Origin: Aliiglaciecola lipolytica
Lineage (GTDB): Bacteria; Pseudomonadota; Gammaproteobacteria; Enterobacterales; Alteromonadaceae
DNA length: 60,783 nucleotides
Assembly: GCF_018860635.1 (NCBI RefSeq)
Contig: NZ_JAHKPT010000036.1
Span: 20,071-80,853 of the forward strand
Direction of reading: 5' to 3'
Part shown: positions 21,082 to 30,286 of the stretch, piece by piece
Position numbering within the stretch: the first letter of the stretch is position 1
Layout of the letters: each line of letters starts with the position of its first letter
Translations under genes and position numbers: made by a program
Notes under the pieces: model-generated
Database searches by the model: none
Told to the model about the DNA's origin: nothing
What the model saw: only the letters and a program-made list of their open reading frames with translations

Positions 21082-22849
21082 CTACCTCACCTTCGTTATT
21101 TGTACTCTTGTGTTCTTCGTCGTGTTCTTGGTCTTGATGAGTTATACCCTCACTTTCAGCAACCATTTCCACCAACCTGAGCACTTCCTCTACAGTGGTA
21201 AAGCCTAATTTGGCATAAGACAATGCGACACTGGCTAAAGGTGAATATCCAGGACTATTTAATGCTGCATGACTGAATGCCACTGTGTCTGAGTTTTTCA
21301 ACGCATCCATCATCGGCTCGGTCATCTCAAGCAATTCAAATACCCCAAGTCGACCACGGTAGCCTTTTTGATTGCAGCTTTGGCAACCAGCCCCTTTTTT
21401 AAATGTGGCCGTTTTAGCACTGGCATCGATATTCCCCAACCAAAACATTTCTTCTTCATTAGGGGTATATTCTATTTGGCAGTTATCACAAATTCGTCGT
21501 ACCAATCGTTGCGCAATAATTGCTCTTAAAGAACTTGCGACCAAATACCCAGGAGCGCCCATATCCAAGAGTCGAATGGCACTGCTTATCGCGTCATTAG
21601 TGTGCAAAGTAGATAATACTAAGTGACCTGTTAAAGCACCTCGCAGGCCAATTTCAACGGTTTCTGCATCACGCATCTCCCCCACCATGATAATGTCAGG
21701 GTCTTGACGAAGGGTGGTTCTTAAGATGTTAGAAAAGGTCAGATCGATTTTGTTATTGATTTGAACCTGATTGATTCTAGGTAAACGGTATTCCACAGGA
21801 TCTTCGACCGTGATGATCTTGGTATCTGGCTTATTCAGCTCACTCAATGCACCGTATAATGTCGTAGTTTTACCGGATCCGGTTGGTCCGGTAACCAAAA
21901 TCATACCGTGGGGGCGTTGCAATAAAGTCCGCAATCGACGTAGCAATGGACCAGGCATACCTGTCTGTTCCAAGGTTAAAAGTCCAGCCGATTGATCGAG
22001 TAAACGCATTACCACAGATTCACCGTTTTGCACCGGCATTGTCGACAAACGAACATCAACGGTGTGGCCTTTGATGCGAACTTGCGTTCTACCATCTTGG
22101 GGTAAACGTTTTTCAGAAATATCTAACCCGGACATTAATTTTAAACGCAGCACTAGTGCCGAGGCGATATTCTTTTCTTTAATAATGGTTTCTTGCAACA
22201 TGCCATCTACACGTTGGCGAATCCGTAGCAAACCTTCATCCGGTTCAATGTGGATATCCGACGCTTTAGCCTGCACCGCATCTTCAAAAATGGACTGTAA
22301 CAGCCTAGCAACTGCGGTGTCTTGCTCTGATTCTAAGCCACTTGCGAAGTCAAACTCATCTTCGTTTTGATATTCTTCGGCTAGCTCTTGAGCAAATGAA
22401 GCAATCTCTTCTGTTCGTCGGTAAAAGCTATCGTAGGCTTCAAATAATTGAGCTTGGGAAACCACCGCCAGCTTTAGCGGTTTAGTCAGTAACGAAGATA
22501 GCGCATCGACAGCATTAATATCAGCCGGATCACTCATACCAACCAATAGGTGGTCGCCTTTGTCATCTAACACAATGGCACGATAACGACGAGCTTGCAC
22601 TTCTGGTAGTAGCTTCACACTTTCAGGCTGCACCCGGTATTCAGGTATGCTTATTAGCGGTACTTTTAAATGCTGGGATAGAAAAGTCAGTAGGTTATGT
22701 TCAGAAACAAACCCTTGCTCAACCAGCACAGCACCTAGCTTTCTACCGGACTCACGCTGAGCTGATAACGCTTGCATGAGTTGCTCTTCGGTTATAATGT
22801 TGTTTTGAACCAACAAGTCTCCGAGACGTATTTTAGCTTTAGGCTGCAT
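21068..22849 (-). CDS. mshE: MSHA extension ATPase MshE
   Basis: 593 aa GspE/PilB-family hexameric ATPase. The N-terminal MshEN domain, known to bind cyclic di-GMP in Vibrio, is present (RLGDLLVQNNIITEEQL and the second block SVKLLPEVQARRY). The C-terminal motor has Walker A GPTGSGKTT, the Asp box (IITVEDPVEYRLPRI), Walker B (DPDIIMVGEMRD), the His box and four zinc cysteines (CDNC and CQSC). c-di-GMP control of pilus extension is therefore expected. Start shares one base with the mshN stop (TAATG). Confidence 0.97.
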   Translation of the reverse strand: MQPKAKIRLGDLLVQNNIITEEQLMQALSAQRESGRKLGAVLVEQGFVSEHNLLTFLSQHLKVPLISIPEYRVQPESVKLLPEVQARRYRAIVLDDKGDHLLVGMSDPADINAVDALSSLLTKPLKLAVVSQAQLFEAYDSFYRRTEEIASFAQELAEEYQNEDEFDFASGLESEQDTAVARLLQSIFEDAVQAKASDIHIEPDEGLLRIRQRVDGMLQETIIKEKNIASALVLRLKLMSGLDISEKRLPQDGRTQVRIKGHTVDVRLSTMPVQNGESVVMRLLDQSAGLLTLEQTGMPGPLLRRLRTLLQRPHGMILVTGPTGSGKTTTLYGALSELNKPDTKIITVEDPVEYRLPRINQVQINNKIDLTFSNILRTTLRQDPDIIMVGEMRDAETVEIGLRGALTGHLVLSTLHTNDAISSAIRLLDMGAPGYLVASSLRAIIAQRLVRRICDNCQIEYTPNEEEMFWLGNIDASAKTATFKKGAGCQSCNQKGYRGRLGVFELLEMTEPMMDALKNSDTVAFSHAALNSPGYSPLASVALSYAKLGFTTVEEVLRLVEMVAESEGITHQDQEHDEEHKSTNNEGEVDGSV

Positions 22850-24057
22850 TATTTAACCTCTGCCAAATAGCGTATTCTTTGCTCAACAAATTCTTCAACC
22901 TCAACGGACATTTGGGATAATTGTTTAACATGTCGATAGGCTTCTAAAGCCTCACTCATATTACCTAGTCGCTCTTCTACCACAGCCAAACCAAGCCACC
23001 ATTTTGCATTCGCTGACTGGCTTTTAGCTAGCTGTTGATAATCCAGTTTCGCCTGTTCAAACTTATTCGCTTTTTGCGCCAATGTTGCTCGATAAGCTAC
23101 GTAGTCGGGCGCTTGAAAAGCAGATACAGTGTGTGCCATTAGCAACTCGAACCCTTGCACAGGTTTTTTTAGCTGGTCGTATAATCTCGCCTGCATAATT
23201 CGCAGTTCTAAATTTCCAGGATATAAATCAATGCCTTTTTGCAGCGTTTTATCAGCTTTGTCATGATTCCCCTGAGCAAATAACATCGACGCCAATCGTT
23301 TTCTGGCAGTAGTATTCTCAGGCGTTACCTCAACAAGTTTCTCCAGTAAGTTTATTGCAGTTCGATCATCCCCTCGTTTAAGGGCGATTTGAACTTGTTG
23401 CTTTAACTGTTCTTTATCAATTGCAGTGTCGCTAGATTTCATTTCGAAGACACCGTCGACAGTGTCTAGATTCTCTAATTTCTCAGACTCCTGCGGTTTT
23501 GATGCAGACTTCATTTTTGTCAATTTTTGCTCAACATCGGCTATCGACACAGATTCTATTTGGGTACTTTGCTGATCGTCTTCTACTCGCTGAACAATTG
23601 CATTATTTGCAGACTGCAGCAATTCATTATCTTCAACCTGCACGTTTGCTTGAAGGTTACCAGTGCTTTGAAGCTGCCCTTCAATAACATCTTCATTATC
23701 CAGTTGATTGAGCTGTTCTAACTGATTGCCAAGCTGTAATTCAGGATTCGTTGAATCCATCAATCTCTCTGCGTCATGAACAACGTTTGCTTGCTGATCT
23801 TGCTTCTCAAGAGGCTGTTCTTGGATATTTTTTTCAGTCTCGGCCGCAATCTCAACAACGTCTTGCGACTGGCTCTTTTGCATAAACAAATTGTCTTTAA
23901 ACAACCAAATAGCAAAAGCAACTATCAATATCGCGATTAAAATATAGATGGATGCCAACGTCTTTTTCTTTTCGTTTGAAGGGCGATAATCAGCTGACAA
24001 TTCAGGGTCAGCCTTACGCTCTTCCAGATCTTGTAGCATTTTATTAACGACACTCAT
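22849..24057 (-). CDS. mshN: MSHA biogenesis protein MshN (TPR protein)
   Basis: 402 aa. The N-terminal cytoplasmic motif SVVNKMLQDLEERK is the MshN signature; a membrane helix lies at about 31-53, then a Gln/Glu/Asp-rich linker, then tetratricopeptide repeats from about residue 215 to the end. The protein is bitopic with periplasmic TPRs and probably stabilises or connects the secretin complex. The frame continues to a TTG at 24066, but the ATG at 24057 forms an ATGA overlap with mshM and is chosen. Confidence 0.93.
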   Translation of the reverse strand: MSVVNKMLQDLEERKADPELSADYRPSNEKKKTLASIYILIAILIVAFAIWLFKDNLFMQKSQSQDVVEIAAETEKNIQEQPLEKQDQQANVVHDAERLMDSTNPELQLGNQLEQLNQLDNEDVIEGQLQSTGNLQANVQVEDNELLQSANNAIVQRVEDDQQSTQIESVSIADVEQKLTKMKSASKPQESEKLENLDTVDGVFEMKSSDTAIDKEQLKQQVQIALKRGDDRTAINLLEKLVEVTPENTTARKRLASMLFAQGNHDKADKTLQKGIDLYPGNLELRIMQARLYDQLKKPVQGFELLMAHTVSAFQAPDYVAYRATLAQKANKFEQAKLDYQQLAKSQSANAKWWLGLAVVEERLGNMSEALEAYRHVKQLSQMSVEVEEFVEQRIRYLAEVK

Positions 24058-24959
24058 AACAGCCAACTTTCATAAGCAAATGTTGCCGCTAGCGCTAATA
24101 AAATCAAACCGGCAATAATCAAGATTAGACGTAGATGTTTGTTTGGCAGCAGCGCCGCTTCCGTATCGTTAATAGCTAAACGAATGTGTTCAAGGGATAC
24201 TTCTTTTTTGCCTTCACCGTAGGCCAACATCAATGCTTTATGGCACAAGACATTGACAATTCTTGGTGTTCCTTTACTGGCCTTAAACAAGCGTTCACAG
24301 CACTTTTTGCTGAATAACTCTTGGCCTTTATATCCGGCTACAGCCATGCGATGACGCACGTATTGGAATACTTGATCAGCATCCATCAAGCGCAAATTGT
24401 ATGAGAATGTAATACGCTGTTTTAGCTGACGTAGTTCAGGTAACGCTAGTTTTTGATCTAATTCAGGTTGGCCAAACAAGACCACTTGCAATAACTTTCT
24501 AGACTCAGTCTCTAGATTGGTCATTAACCTTAACGCTTCAATACTCTCCATTGGTAAAGCCTGAGCTTCATCAATAATCAATACTACCCCTTTGTTTTGT
24601 TGGTGTATGTGAATGAGGCGTTGTTGAATACGGTGAGTAAACTCTTGCTGATCAGAGTGATCCGTCAAAGCAACATTAAGTTCACTGGCCACTGATCTGC
24701 GCAGTTCAGCAGGGCTTAGAAATGGATTGGGAATGTAGGCAGTAACAAAATCACCTGGCAATTCATTTAACAGCTTACGGCATATCAAGGTTTTTCCGGT
24801 TCCCACTTCGCCTGTTACTTTGATAAAACCTTCGCCGGTTTTAAGCGCAGTAACTAACACAGCTAGCGCTTCTTTGTGACTCGGTAAGCCAAAGAAGTAA
24901 CTGGTGTTAGGCGTTAATGTGAACGGTAATTCCTTTATACCGTAATGGTACAGGTACAT
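24054..24959 (-). CDS. mshM: MSHA AAA+ ATPase MshM (ExeA-like)
   Basis: 301 aa. AAA-type ATPase with Walker A GEVGTGKT (about residues 45-52), Walker B VVLIIDEAQALP (about 123-134), and a C-terminal membrane helix (about 278-298, LRLILIIAGLILLALAA). It resembles ExeA/GspA, which helps insert secretins through the peptidoglycan. The start lies four bases after the mshL stop. Confidence 0.95.
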   Translation of the reverse strand: MYLYHYGIKELPFTLTPNTSYFFGLPSHKEALAVLVTALKTGEGFIKVTGEVGTGKTLICRKLLNELPGDFVTAYIPNPFLSPAELRRSVASELNVALTDHSDQQEFTHRIQQRLIHIHQQNKGVVLIIDEAQALPMESIEALRLMTNLETESRKLLQVVLFGQPELDQKLALPELRQLKQRITFSYNLRLMDADQVFQYVRHRMAVAGYKGQELFSKKCCERLFKASKGTPRIVNVLCHKALMLAYGEGKKEVSLEHIRLAINDTEAALLPNKHLRLILIIAGLILLALAATFAYESWLL

Positions 24960-24963
24960 AGTG

Positions 24964-26631
24964 TTATTCCACGTATAACCAATCAGCCATCTGGTCGCGA
25001 CTTTGCTTTAATTGTTGCTTCCAAGTATTTGCATCGACTACAGTTGGCTTGAGTAAAATGACTAGCTCTTTTTTAGTTTCAATATCATTTTTACTTTTAA
25101 ATAGATTTCCCAATAACGGAATATCACCCAGCAACGGCGTTTTTGAATCTGATTCGGAGACTATTGATTGCATCAATCCACCTATCACTACAATCTCACC
25201 AGAATTTGCATGAATCACCGTATCCGATTCGCGAATGTTGCTCTGAGCTAAAGGCAATACGTATCGCTCTTCGTTCAAGGTGATGACTTTCTCTTGCTCA
25301 TCGGTTTCGATTACCGATGGGTGAACATGCAATAATACGCCGCCCTTGTCATCAATTTGAGGAGTAACGTCCAATGCTATACCTGAGAAGAAAGGAGTAA
25401 GTTCAATATTTGGTGTGACCGTTGTGGTGCCTGAGGTAATGGTATTTTGATTAGACACTTCGGTTACAAAGTATTCATCGTCGCCCACTTTGATGACCGC
25501 TTTTTGGTTATTGGTTGCTGTCACTCTAGGGCTAGATAACACTTGTACATTACCTTGGGTTTCAAGCAATGTTAATACCCCAGAAAAGTCTTCATTTAAA
25601 AACGATAAACTGGTGACATTACCGATAGCAGCACTGATTTGATTACCAAAATTTCCAGCTGTAGTAGAAAAGTTTACTTGTGTACTGCTGCTATTACTGT
25701 TGGCGATTTGATTCCAATTAATGCCTTGTTGATATTCATCACTTAATGAAACTTCGATGATTCTAGCTTCTAGCACTACTTGTCGTTTTACGATCTCTTC
25801 AGATACTTTTAAGTATTCTTTCACGCTTCGGATTTCGCCAGGCATCGCGCGAACAGTAACTAATCCAGCTTGCGGAGTCACCATTACCATACGCCCTTCT
25901 TCAACCCCAACCATTGACTGTAAAGTCTCTTTCAACTCAGACCAAAAATCGGTTTCAGTTCGTGTACTGATATTAGTGCCATTCGTATTATTACTACTTG
26001 AGCCACCACCAATATTATTGCCCGTGGAAGAGTTACCACTGAAATTATTGACGCTACTGGTGTTAGAGTTTTGGTTATTTTCACTTTGCGTTACCCCACC
26101 AGAGGCAATACTGGTTTGCGTTGCACCATCACGCTGCATCAACAGGTAATTAACAGGAAAGGTTTCAGTTCGCATGCCAGAAGGAAATACGCGAAAGATT
26201 TGATCGAATTTCTGTACATCATAACCGTATAAATCGGACACCAATTCAAACACTTGCTCGAGTGAAACTTGCTTCAAACTTAACGAAATGGCACCTTTCA
26301 CCTCAGGGTGGACAGCAACGCTGTAAGGCGTACCTTCAACCAAACCGGCGAAAAAGCTGACAGCATCGACGGCCTTAGCACTAATATCGTATTTCTCTTC
26401 ATCAAAAAGTGGATCTTCACTTAAGGATTGGCCCGGCAACAACGCTTGGCTTACCGCATCGGGTAAATTGTCTAGCGGCATGCTTTGTTTATCCCGCATC
26501 GCTTCAACTTGTTGCTCCATAGCTTGGTCCATGGATTTTTGAGCGGGCCCAGTTTCTGAGGTCGATTGGCAGCCAAATAGTGTCAGCGCTAATCCTAGAA
26601 GTACAATTTGCTTAGAAGTCATTGGATGCAT
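24964..26631 (-). CDS. mshL: MSHA secretin MshL, lipoprotein
   Basis: 555 aa outer-membrane secretin. A lipoprotein signal with lipobox LFGC (Cys21 from this start) is followed by a secretin N-terminal domain, a Ser/Asn/Gly-rich linker around residues 175-230, an N1-like domain, and the secretin core with VLSSPRVTATNNQKAVIKVG, VIVIGGLMQS-type motif and PLLGDIPLLGNLFKSK. It forms the outer-membrane gate for the pilus. It overlaps mshK by 20 bases. An alternative ATG at 26622 would remove three residues; neither has a clear ribosome-binding site. Confidence 0.96.
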   Translation of the reverse strand: MHPMTSKQIVLLGLALTLFGCQSTSETGPAQKSMDQAMEQQVEAMRDKQSMPLDNLPDAVSQALLPGQSLSEDPLFDEEKYDISAKAVDAVSFFAGLVEGTPYSVAVHPEVKGAISLSLKQVSLEQVFELVSDLYGYDVQKFDQIFRVFPSGMRTETFPVNYLLMQRDGATQTSIASGGVTQSENNQNSNTSSVNNFSGNSSTGNNIGGGSSSNNTNGTNISTRTETDFWSELKETLQSMVGVEEGRMVMVTPQAGLVTVRAMPGEIRSVKEYLKVSEEIVKRQVVLEARIIEVSLSDEYQQGINWNQIANSNSSSTQVNFSTTAGNFGNQISAAIGNVTSLSFLNEDFSGVLTLLETQGNVQVLSSPRVTATNNQKAVIKVGDDEYFVTEVSNQNTITSGTTTVTPNIELTPFFSGIALDVTPQIDDKGGVLLHVHPSVIETDEQEKVITLNEERYVLPLAQSNIRESDTVIHANSGEIVVIGGLMQSIVSESDSKTPLLGDIPLLGNLFKSKNDIETKKELVILLKPTVVDANTWKQQLKQSRDQMADWLYVE

Positions 26632-26956
26632 CTTTTTTAATTGAGTATTGATTTAATAACAAATCTGTTTCACGGCCGTCTACGATTAGAACGACTCCGT
26701 TTTTATTGATTTTTTTCACTTGGTTTCCTCTCCAACTCTGTCCTTCTAGCACAGACTCGCCATTTATGACGGCGACCTTACTGTTGCTCTTGATAAACAC
26801 AGCGGTTAATACAATAGGCGCTGGACCATTTTCGTCCTCATTGCTTTTAGTGGTTAGCAAGCCCGCCCCTTTGGGTTTAGTTGGATCAATAAGCTGTTGT
26901 GCGCCAAGTACAAAAGACAATAGTAATCCAAGGCATAAAGTGAATTTACGAATCAT
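26612..26956 (-). CDS. mshK: MSHA biogenesis protein MshK (PilP-like)
   Basis: 114 aa periplasmic protein with a signal peptide ending near FVLGAQQ and a DPTKP motif followed by a small beta domain (LTAVFIKSNSKVAVINGE, GQSWRGNQVKKINKNGV) like PilP/GspC HR domains. It probably links the inner-membrane alignment complex to the secretin. The frame is open further upstream via a GTG, but ATG at 26956 has GGAG at seven bases and fits the 11-base overlap with mshJ. Confidence 0.9.
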   Translation of the reverse strand: MIRKFTLCLGLLLSFVLGAQQLIDPTKPKGAGLLTTKSNEDENGPAPIVLTAVFIKSNSKVAVINGESVLEGQSWRGNQVKKINKNGVVLIVDGRETDLLLNQYSIKKDASNDF

Positions 26957-27626
26957 TACGAACTCCAATAAATGCACGACTTGTACTTAGCGTATAAATT
27001 TCAATTTGCACTAAAGCATCCGGATATTCTTCAACTTTGTACTCAAACTTTTTCCAATAAAACTGATAAGGCAAGGCTTCTACTCTTTGTAGGTATTTTT
27101 GAATCTCAAAATAGCCACCTTCCAGAGTCATTTGCACACCATGTTGATACAAATTCACATCCGTTAACTCTTGTTCCTCTTCTAATTTCAGTAAAGGAGT
27201 CGGCGCGATAGAGTGCATTTCAACTAACTTGAGCTGTTCAAATTGTGCAAACACTTGTTCTAACAATATAGGCATATGCGACGCTGGCACCAAATTTTCA
27301 GTTTGCGCATTCAACGCCTCATCGGCTTTGGAGATTTTTTGTTTAACGCTTTTCAGACGCGCTTTAATGGATGCATCGGGATCTTCTTGTAAGGTTTGCT
27401 CTAATAATGCGATTTTGGCATCTAAACTTGCAGCTTCATTAGTTTGCCGCTGAATTTCCATTTTTTCGCGATCCCATTTTTCTAAAACGGGTTCGACCAT
27501 CAATACGTATCCACCTAATAATATTACCGACAGTGTAGCTATAATTGTTAACGCCCGCTCTCGGGTCGTAAGGGCGGAAAATTTAGCAAGCAAATCAGTA
27601 TATTGACTTCCTATAGACTGACTCAT
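26946..27626 (-). CDS. mshJ: MSHA biogenesis protein MshJ (PilO-like)
   Basis: 226 aa. A cytoplasmic N-terminus, one membrane helix (about residues 27-47), a coiled-coil stretch (about 55-105) and a PilO/GspM-type ferredoxin-like periplasmic domain at the C-terminus. It would pair with the PilN-like product of the preceding gene. ATGA overlap with that gene and overlap with mshK show tight co-translation. Confidence 0.92.
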   Translation of the reverse strand: MSQSIGSQYTDLLAKFSALTTRERALTIIATLSVILLGGYVLMVEPVLEKWDREKMEIQRQTNEAASLDAKIALLEQTLQEDPDASIKARLKSVKQKISKADEALNAQTENLVPASHMPILLEQVFAQFEQLKLVEMHSIAPTPLLKLEEEQELTDVNLYQHGVQMTLEGGYFEIQKYLQRVEALPYQFYWKKFEYKVEEYPDALVQIEIYTLSTSRAFIGVRNDS

Positions 27627-28228
27627 TGCCCTTTCCCCTTCATATCATCAAGGTTTGAACTGAGTATAAACTGTAATTGCTGTTTGTCATTTCGAAACAT
27701 TCGAGTTCCGGCGAACTCAGTATCCGCAAAATAACTAGCTTGATTTAATTGCGATACCCATTGAGGAAGTGCTTTGGAATCAGTAGTGGCACCTTCAATA
27801 TAAAGGCTACGTTCGTTCAATAAGATATTGGTTAACCACAAATTAGTATGGTGATTTTTCGCCAGATCTACCATTAGACTTGAGAAGCCGTTACTCCTTT
27901 GCGTTTGACGACTATCCAATTCATTTAAGATGGTGCGTTTCATGGCTAATTCTTGCTGATGTTTTTCCACATCGGCCACAATCGCAGCACTTTGAGTACG
28001 AGTATCTTTCGCTTCTATTAAAGATTTGGATAGTTCTTTTTTCTGGGCAATTTGTGCAAGCAATAAATCCGTTTGTTGTTCAGCGTTAGCATGTGAATTA
28101 CTTGCCCATAACCAAGCCGTCACAATACAAATGATAGACAAAATGGCCAATCCTAAAAGAAAATTCAAATTCAGAAGTATAATTTTGAATTTCAAATCTT
28201 CTCTAAAAAAATTGATTCTAGTTTTCAT
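27623..28228 (-). CDS. MSHA PilN-like protein (MshI2)
   Basis: 201 aa. Short cytoplasmic tail MKTRINFFRED with the PilN-type INF motif, one membrane helix (about residues 20-42), a coiled coil (about 50-100) and a small periplasmic domain. The tail is expected to bind the PilM-like MshI. The frame extends 12 bases further, but the ATG at 28228 has GGAA seven bases upstream and an 11-base overlap with mshI. The name MshI2 is used for this gene in Vibrio and Shewanella annotations. Confidence 0.9.
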   Translation of the reverse strand: MKTRINFFREDLKFKIILLNLNFLLGLAILSIICIVTAWLWASNSHANAEQQTDLLLAQIAQKKELSKSLIEAKDTRTQSAAIVADVEKHQQELAMKRTILNELDSRQTQRSNGFSSLMVDLAKNHHTNLWLTNILLNERSLYIEGATTDSKALPQWVSQLNQASYFADTEFAGTRMFRNDKQQLQFILSSNLDDMKGKGQ

Positions 28229-29153
28229 TGGCAATTCCATTTTTCTGCACGAAGGCCGCGCCTAAACTTCCAATGAAGCTGCTACGGTATGTTAACCCTT
28301 CAACATGAGGCACCTCGACATGGATAGGTTCCACTGTCATAAAAGTTAACTGTTGCATCATTTGCGCTAATTTATCTAAGTGTGGAGATTCGATTGCCAA
28401 TAGAATTTTCTTAACCGGTGCTTGCCGAAGTTGACTCTCAAAATAATCCATTGAACGTTGAATTTCTACGCTCAGATTATCGCCAACTCCCATTTGTAAT
28501 TCTTCTTCGCTAAATGTAGGTAAGTTTTCATACCCACGCAAACGTCGAGAAAAGTAGACCTGACCATGTTTGATAATATTCAGACATATCTCCTGCCCCG
28601 ATTCCTGAACCAAAGTAAGTATCGCATCATCACTAGACTCAACAATATCGGCCATAATCAGCTCTAGAATACTGATACTCTTCAATTCTAGACCAGCATG
28701 GAGTATGCCGTCGGTGAGCTCTTCAACTTTATCTTTGGCCAGTGCGACAACATTTACCTTATTTGCCCCAGCGCTTTGCACCGGTAATTCGAAATAGTCG
28801 ACGACAATTTCGTCTTGGTTTGGCATGAGATCTTTCACACTCCAAACTAACGCTTGTGCCAATTCGTCGTCACTTACTTGCGGCTTTTCAACTTGTTGAA
28901 TCTGATATTTGCTTGGACTTAGCACCACATGACAAGGAGTATTTGTTAACGATTCTTGTGAAACATAATTTTGAAGGTGTTTTTGCCAATCGTGGGCAGG
29001 CAATAGGTGCTGTTTTACCCAAGTGATATTTTGCTTATCATCATTCAATACAGAAACTTGAATAGAATCGTCGCCAAATTCAAGCCCTATTGAATAGAAC
29101 TTCGATGGTGTTTTTAAGCGCTGCTTTAGATATTCTCGCCAACCTGCATGCAT
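28218..29153 (-). CDS. mshI: MSHA PilM-like protein MshI
   Basis: 311 aa cytosolic actin-fold protein of the PilM/GspL-N kind. It begins the msh locus and should bind the N-terminus of the PilN-like partner under the inner membrane. Supporting segments are GLEFGDDSIQVSVL near the N-terminus, LAQALVWSVKDLMPNQDEIVVDYFELP in the middle and SSFIGSLGAAF at the C-terminus. The 278-base gap upstream (29154-29431) is AT-rich and presumably holds the operon promoter; it has an imperfect AAAAGCG/CGCTTTT inverted repeat around 29209-29236 but no box I would defend. Confidence 0.92.
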   Translation of the reverse strand: MHAGWREYLKQRLKTPSKFYSIGLEFGDDSIQVSVLNDDKQNITWVKQHLLPAHDWQKHLQNYVSQESLTNTPCHVVLSPSKYQIQQVEKPQVSDDELAQALVWSVKDLMPNQDEIVVDYFELPVQSAGANKVNVVALAKDKVEELTDGILHAGLELKSISILELIMADIVESSDDAILTLVQESGQEICLNIIKHGQVYFSRRLRGYENLPTFSEEELQMGVGDNLSVEIQRSMDYFESQLRQAPVKKILLAIESPHLDKLAQMMQQLTFMTVEPIHVEVPHVEGLTYRSSFIGSLGAAFVQKNGIANEN

Positions 29154-29431
29154 AGTTCACGTTTTTATATTTTATTTGTTATCAATCTATTACAGCAAAC
29201 TTTAACCAAAAGCGCTACATATAATACGCTTTTTTAAATTCAACTTTTGGGTAATATTACACCCCCAACAACTTTGTAGCTGTATGATTTTCATCCATTT
29301 AGCTGTTTTAATATCCTTTGCGTTTATTTCGAACACAAACGTCTAGCCCATAGGTACCACTGTTAACTCAACGACATAGGATTATTGAGAGTTGTAGAAA
29401 AGCATAAAAATCGTGATTTTTAGGGATTAGT

Positions 29432-29989
29432 TCAAGATTCACAGATACTGTTGCCATTACCCGCATAGAAATTCAAAAGCCGATTATATTTTTCTGGATT
29501 ATTCCATTTTTCCCGAATGTTACATATGTACGGGTAAAAAGTGCGGACAAATGCCCGACCATCTGTATCAAAGAACTGTTCTGCAGCGGCATCGTCACAC
29601 AAGTCTAATTCTCTACACAGTATTATCTGCTCATAAAAAGTGAAAATTTGGTCCAATGAACCCGCTAATGCATCTGCTTCAACCTGTTTATTTATAAAAT
29701 CGTTATATTGGCTGGCAACATTCTCTGGTTTGATGGTTGAATCTGTTAATAATTGATTGATGTTATCAACATGGGATGTCATTGAGTCGGTAATTTTTAA
29801 CCGTGCTTGCATCAATAAGCCATCACTATGATAACGCTCTACAAACGCCATACTTCGGTCAACACGCACTGCATCTTTATGTTCTAAGTATTGAAAGACA
29901 CCAAAGATACCGCCGATAACCACAGCTAGAGCAGCAATCCATGTTCCTGCGACTTCCGCAATTTGCAGTCTTAGTTCTTGTGGATCCAT
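29432..29989 (-). CDS. Single-span membrane protein, DUF4760-like, function unknown
   Basis: 185 aa. One membrane helix near the N-terminus (about residues 13-35, AGTWIAALAVVIGGIFGVFQYL), then a soluble helical domain with FTFYEQIILCRELDLCDD and FFDTDGRAFVRTFYPY. The pattern of an N-terminal helix plus a FYE...F...RY/FY core resembles DUF4760 proteins, for which no function is established; the match is by eye. Six cysteines are spread over the C-terminal half. Its ATG shares one base with the stop of the small lipoprotein gene (TAATG), so the two are translationally coupled and likely act together. Confidence 0.7.
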   Translation of the reverse strand: MDPQELRLQIAEVAGTWIAALAVVIGGIFGVFQYLEHKDAVRVDRSMAFVERYHSDGLLMQARLKITDSMTSHVDNINQLLTDSTIKPENVASQYNDFINKQVEADALAGSLDQIFTFYEQIILCRELDLCDDAAAEQFFDTDGRAFVRTFYPYICNIREKWNNPEKYNRLLNFYAGNGNSICES

Positions 29990-30201
29990 TAAGGCTTGCA
30001 GACCGGTAAACTTTCATTCACTAAACAGGGATCATAGCCTCTTCCCGTTTCGTCATCTGTATCACAACTTTCTTGCTGCTCGTTGCGACACTCGACTTCT
30101 TCTGAGCTATCATCGGTAGTCTTACAGCCGCCAATAAAACATAAACACAAGATGGAAAACAGAATCGATATCAAGGAAACTAAGGGTTTGTTTGAATTCA
30201 T
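29989..30201 (-). CDS. Small Cys-rich lipoprotein, unknown function
   Basis: 70 aa. A hydrophobic signal is followed by lipobox FIGGC with Cys26 as the lipidated residue; the +2 residue is Lys, so outer-membrane sorting is expected. The mature part is only about 45 residues, acidic, with four further cysteines (ECRNEQQESCDTD, DPCLVNESLPVCKP) that could form two disulfides. No family recognised. It precedes and overlaps the membrane-protein gene by one base. Confidence 0.7.
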   Translation of the reverse strand: MNSNKPLVSLISILFSILCLCFIGGCKTTDDSSEEVECRNEQQESCDTDDETGRGYDPCLVNESLPVCKP

Positions 30202-30286
30202 TTATGTTCTCTATTTTTTGCTATCTACTAACAATACTATTAGTCTTAGCTAATTGCACAAAAAAATAACAATAAGAGAGCATATA

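Noticed and set aside
29209-29236. Terminator upstream of mshI
   Set aside because: The AAAAGCG/CGCTTTT stem is only seven mostly weak pairs with a 12-base loop; more likely chance in AT-rich promoter DNA.
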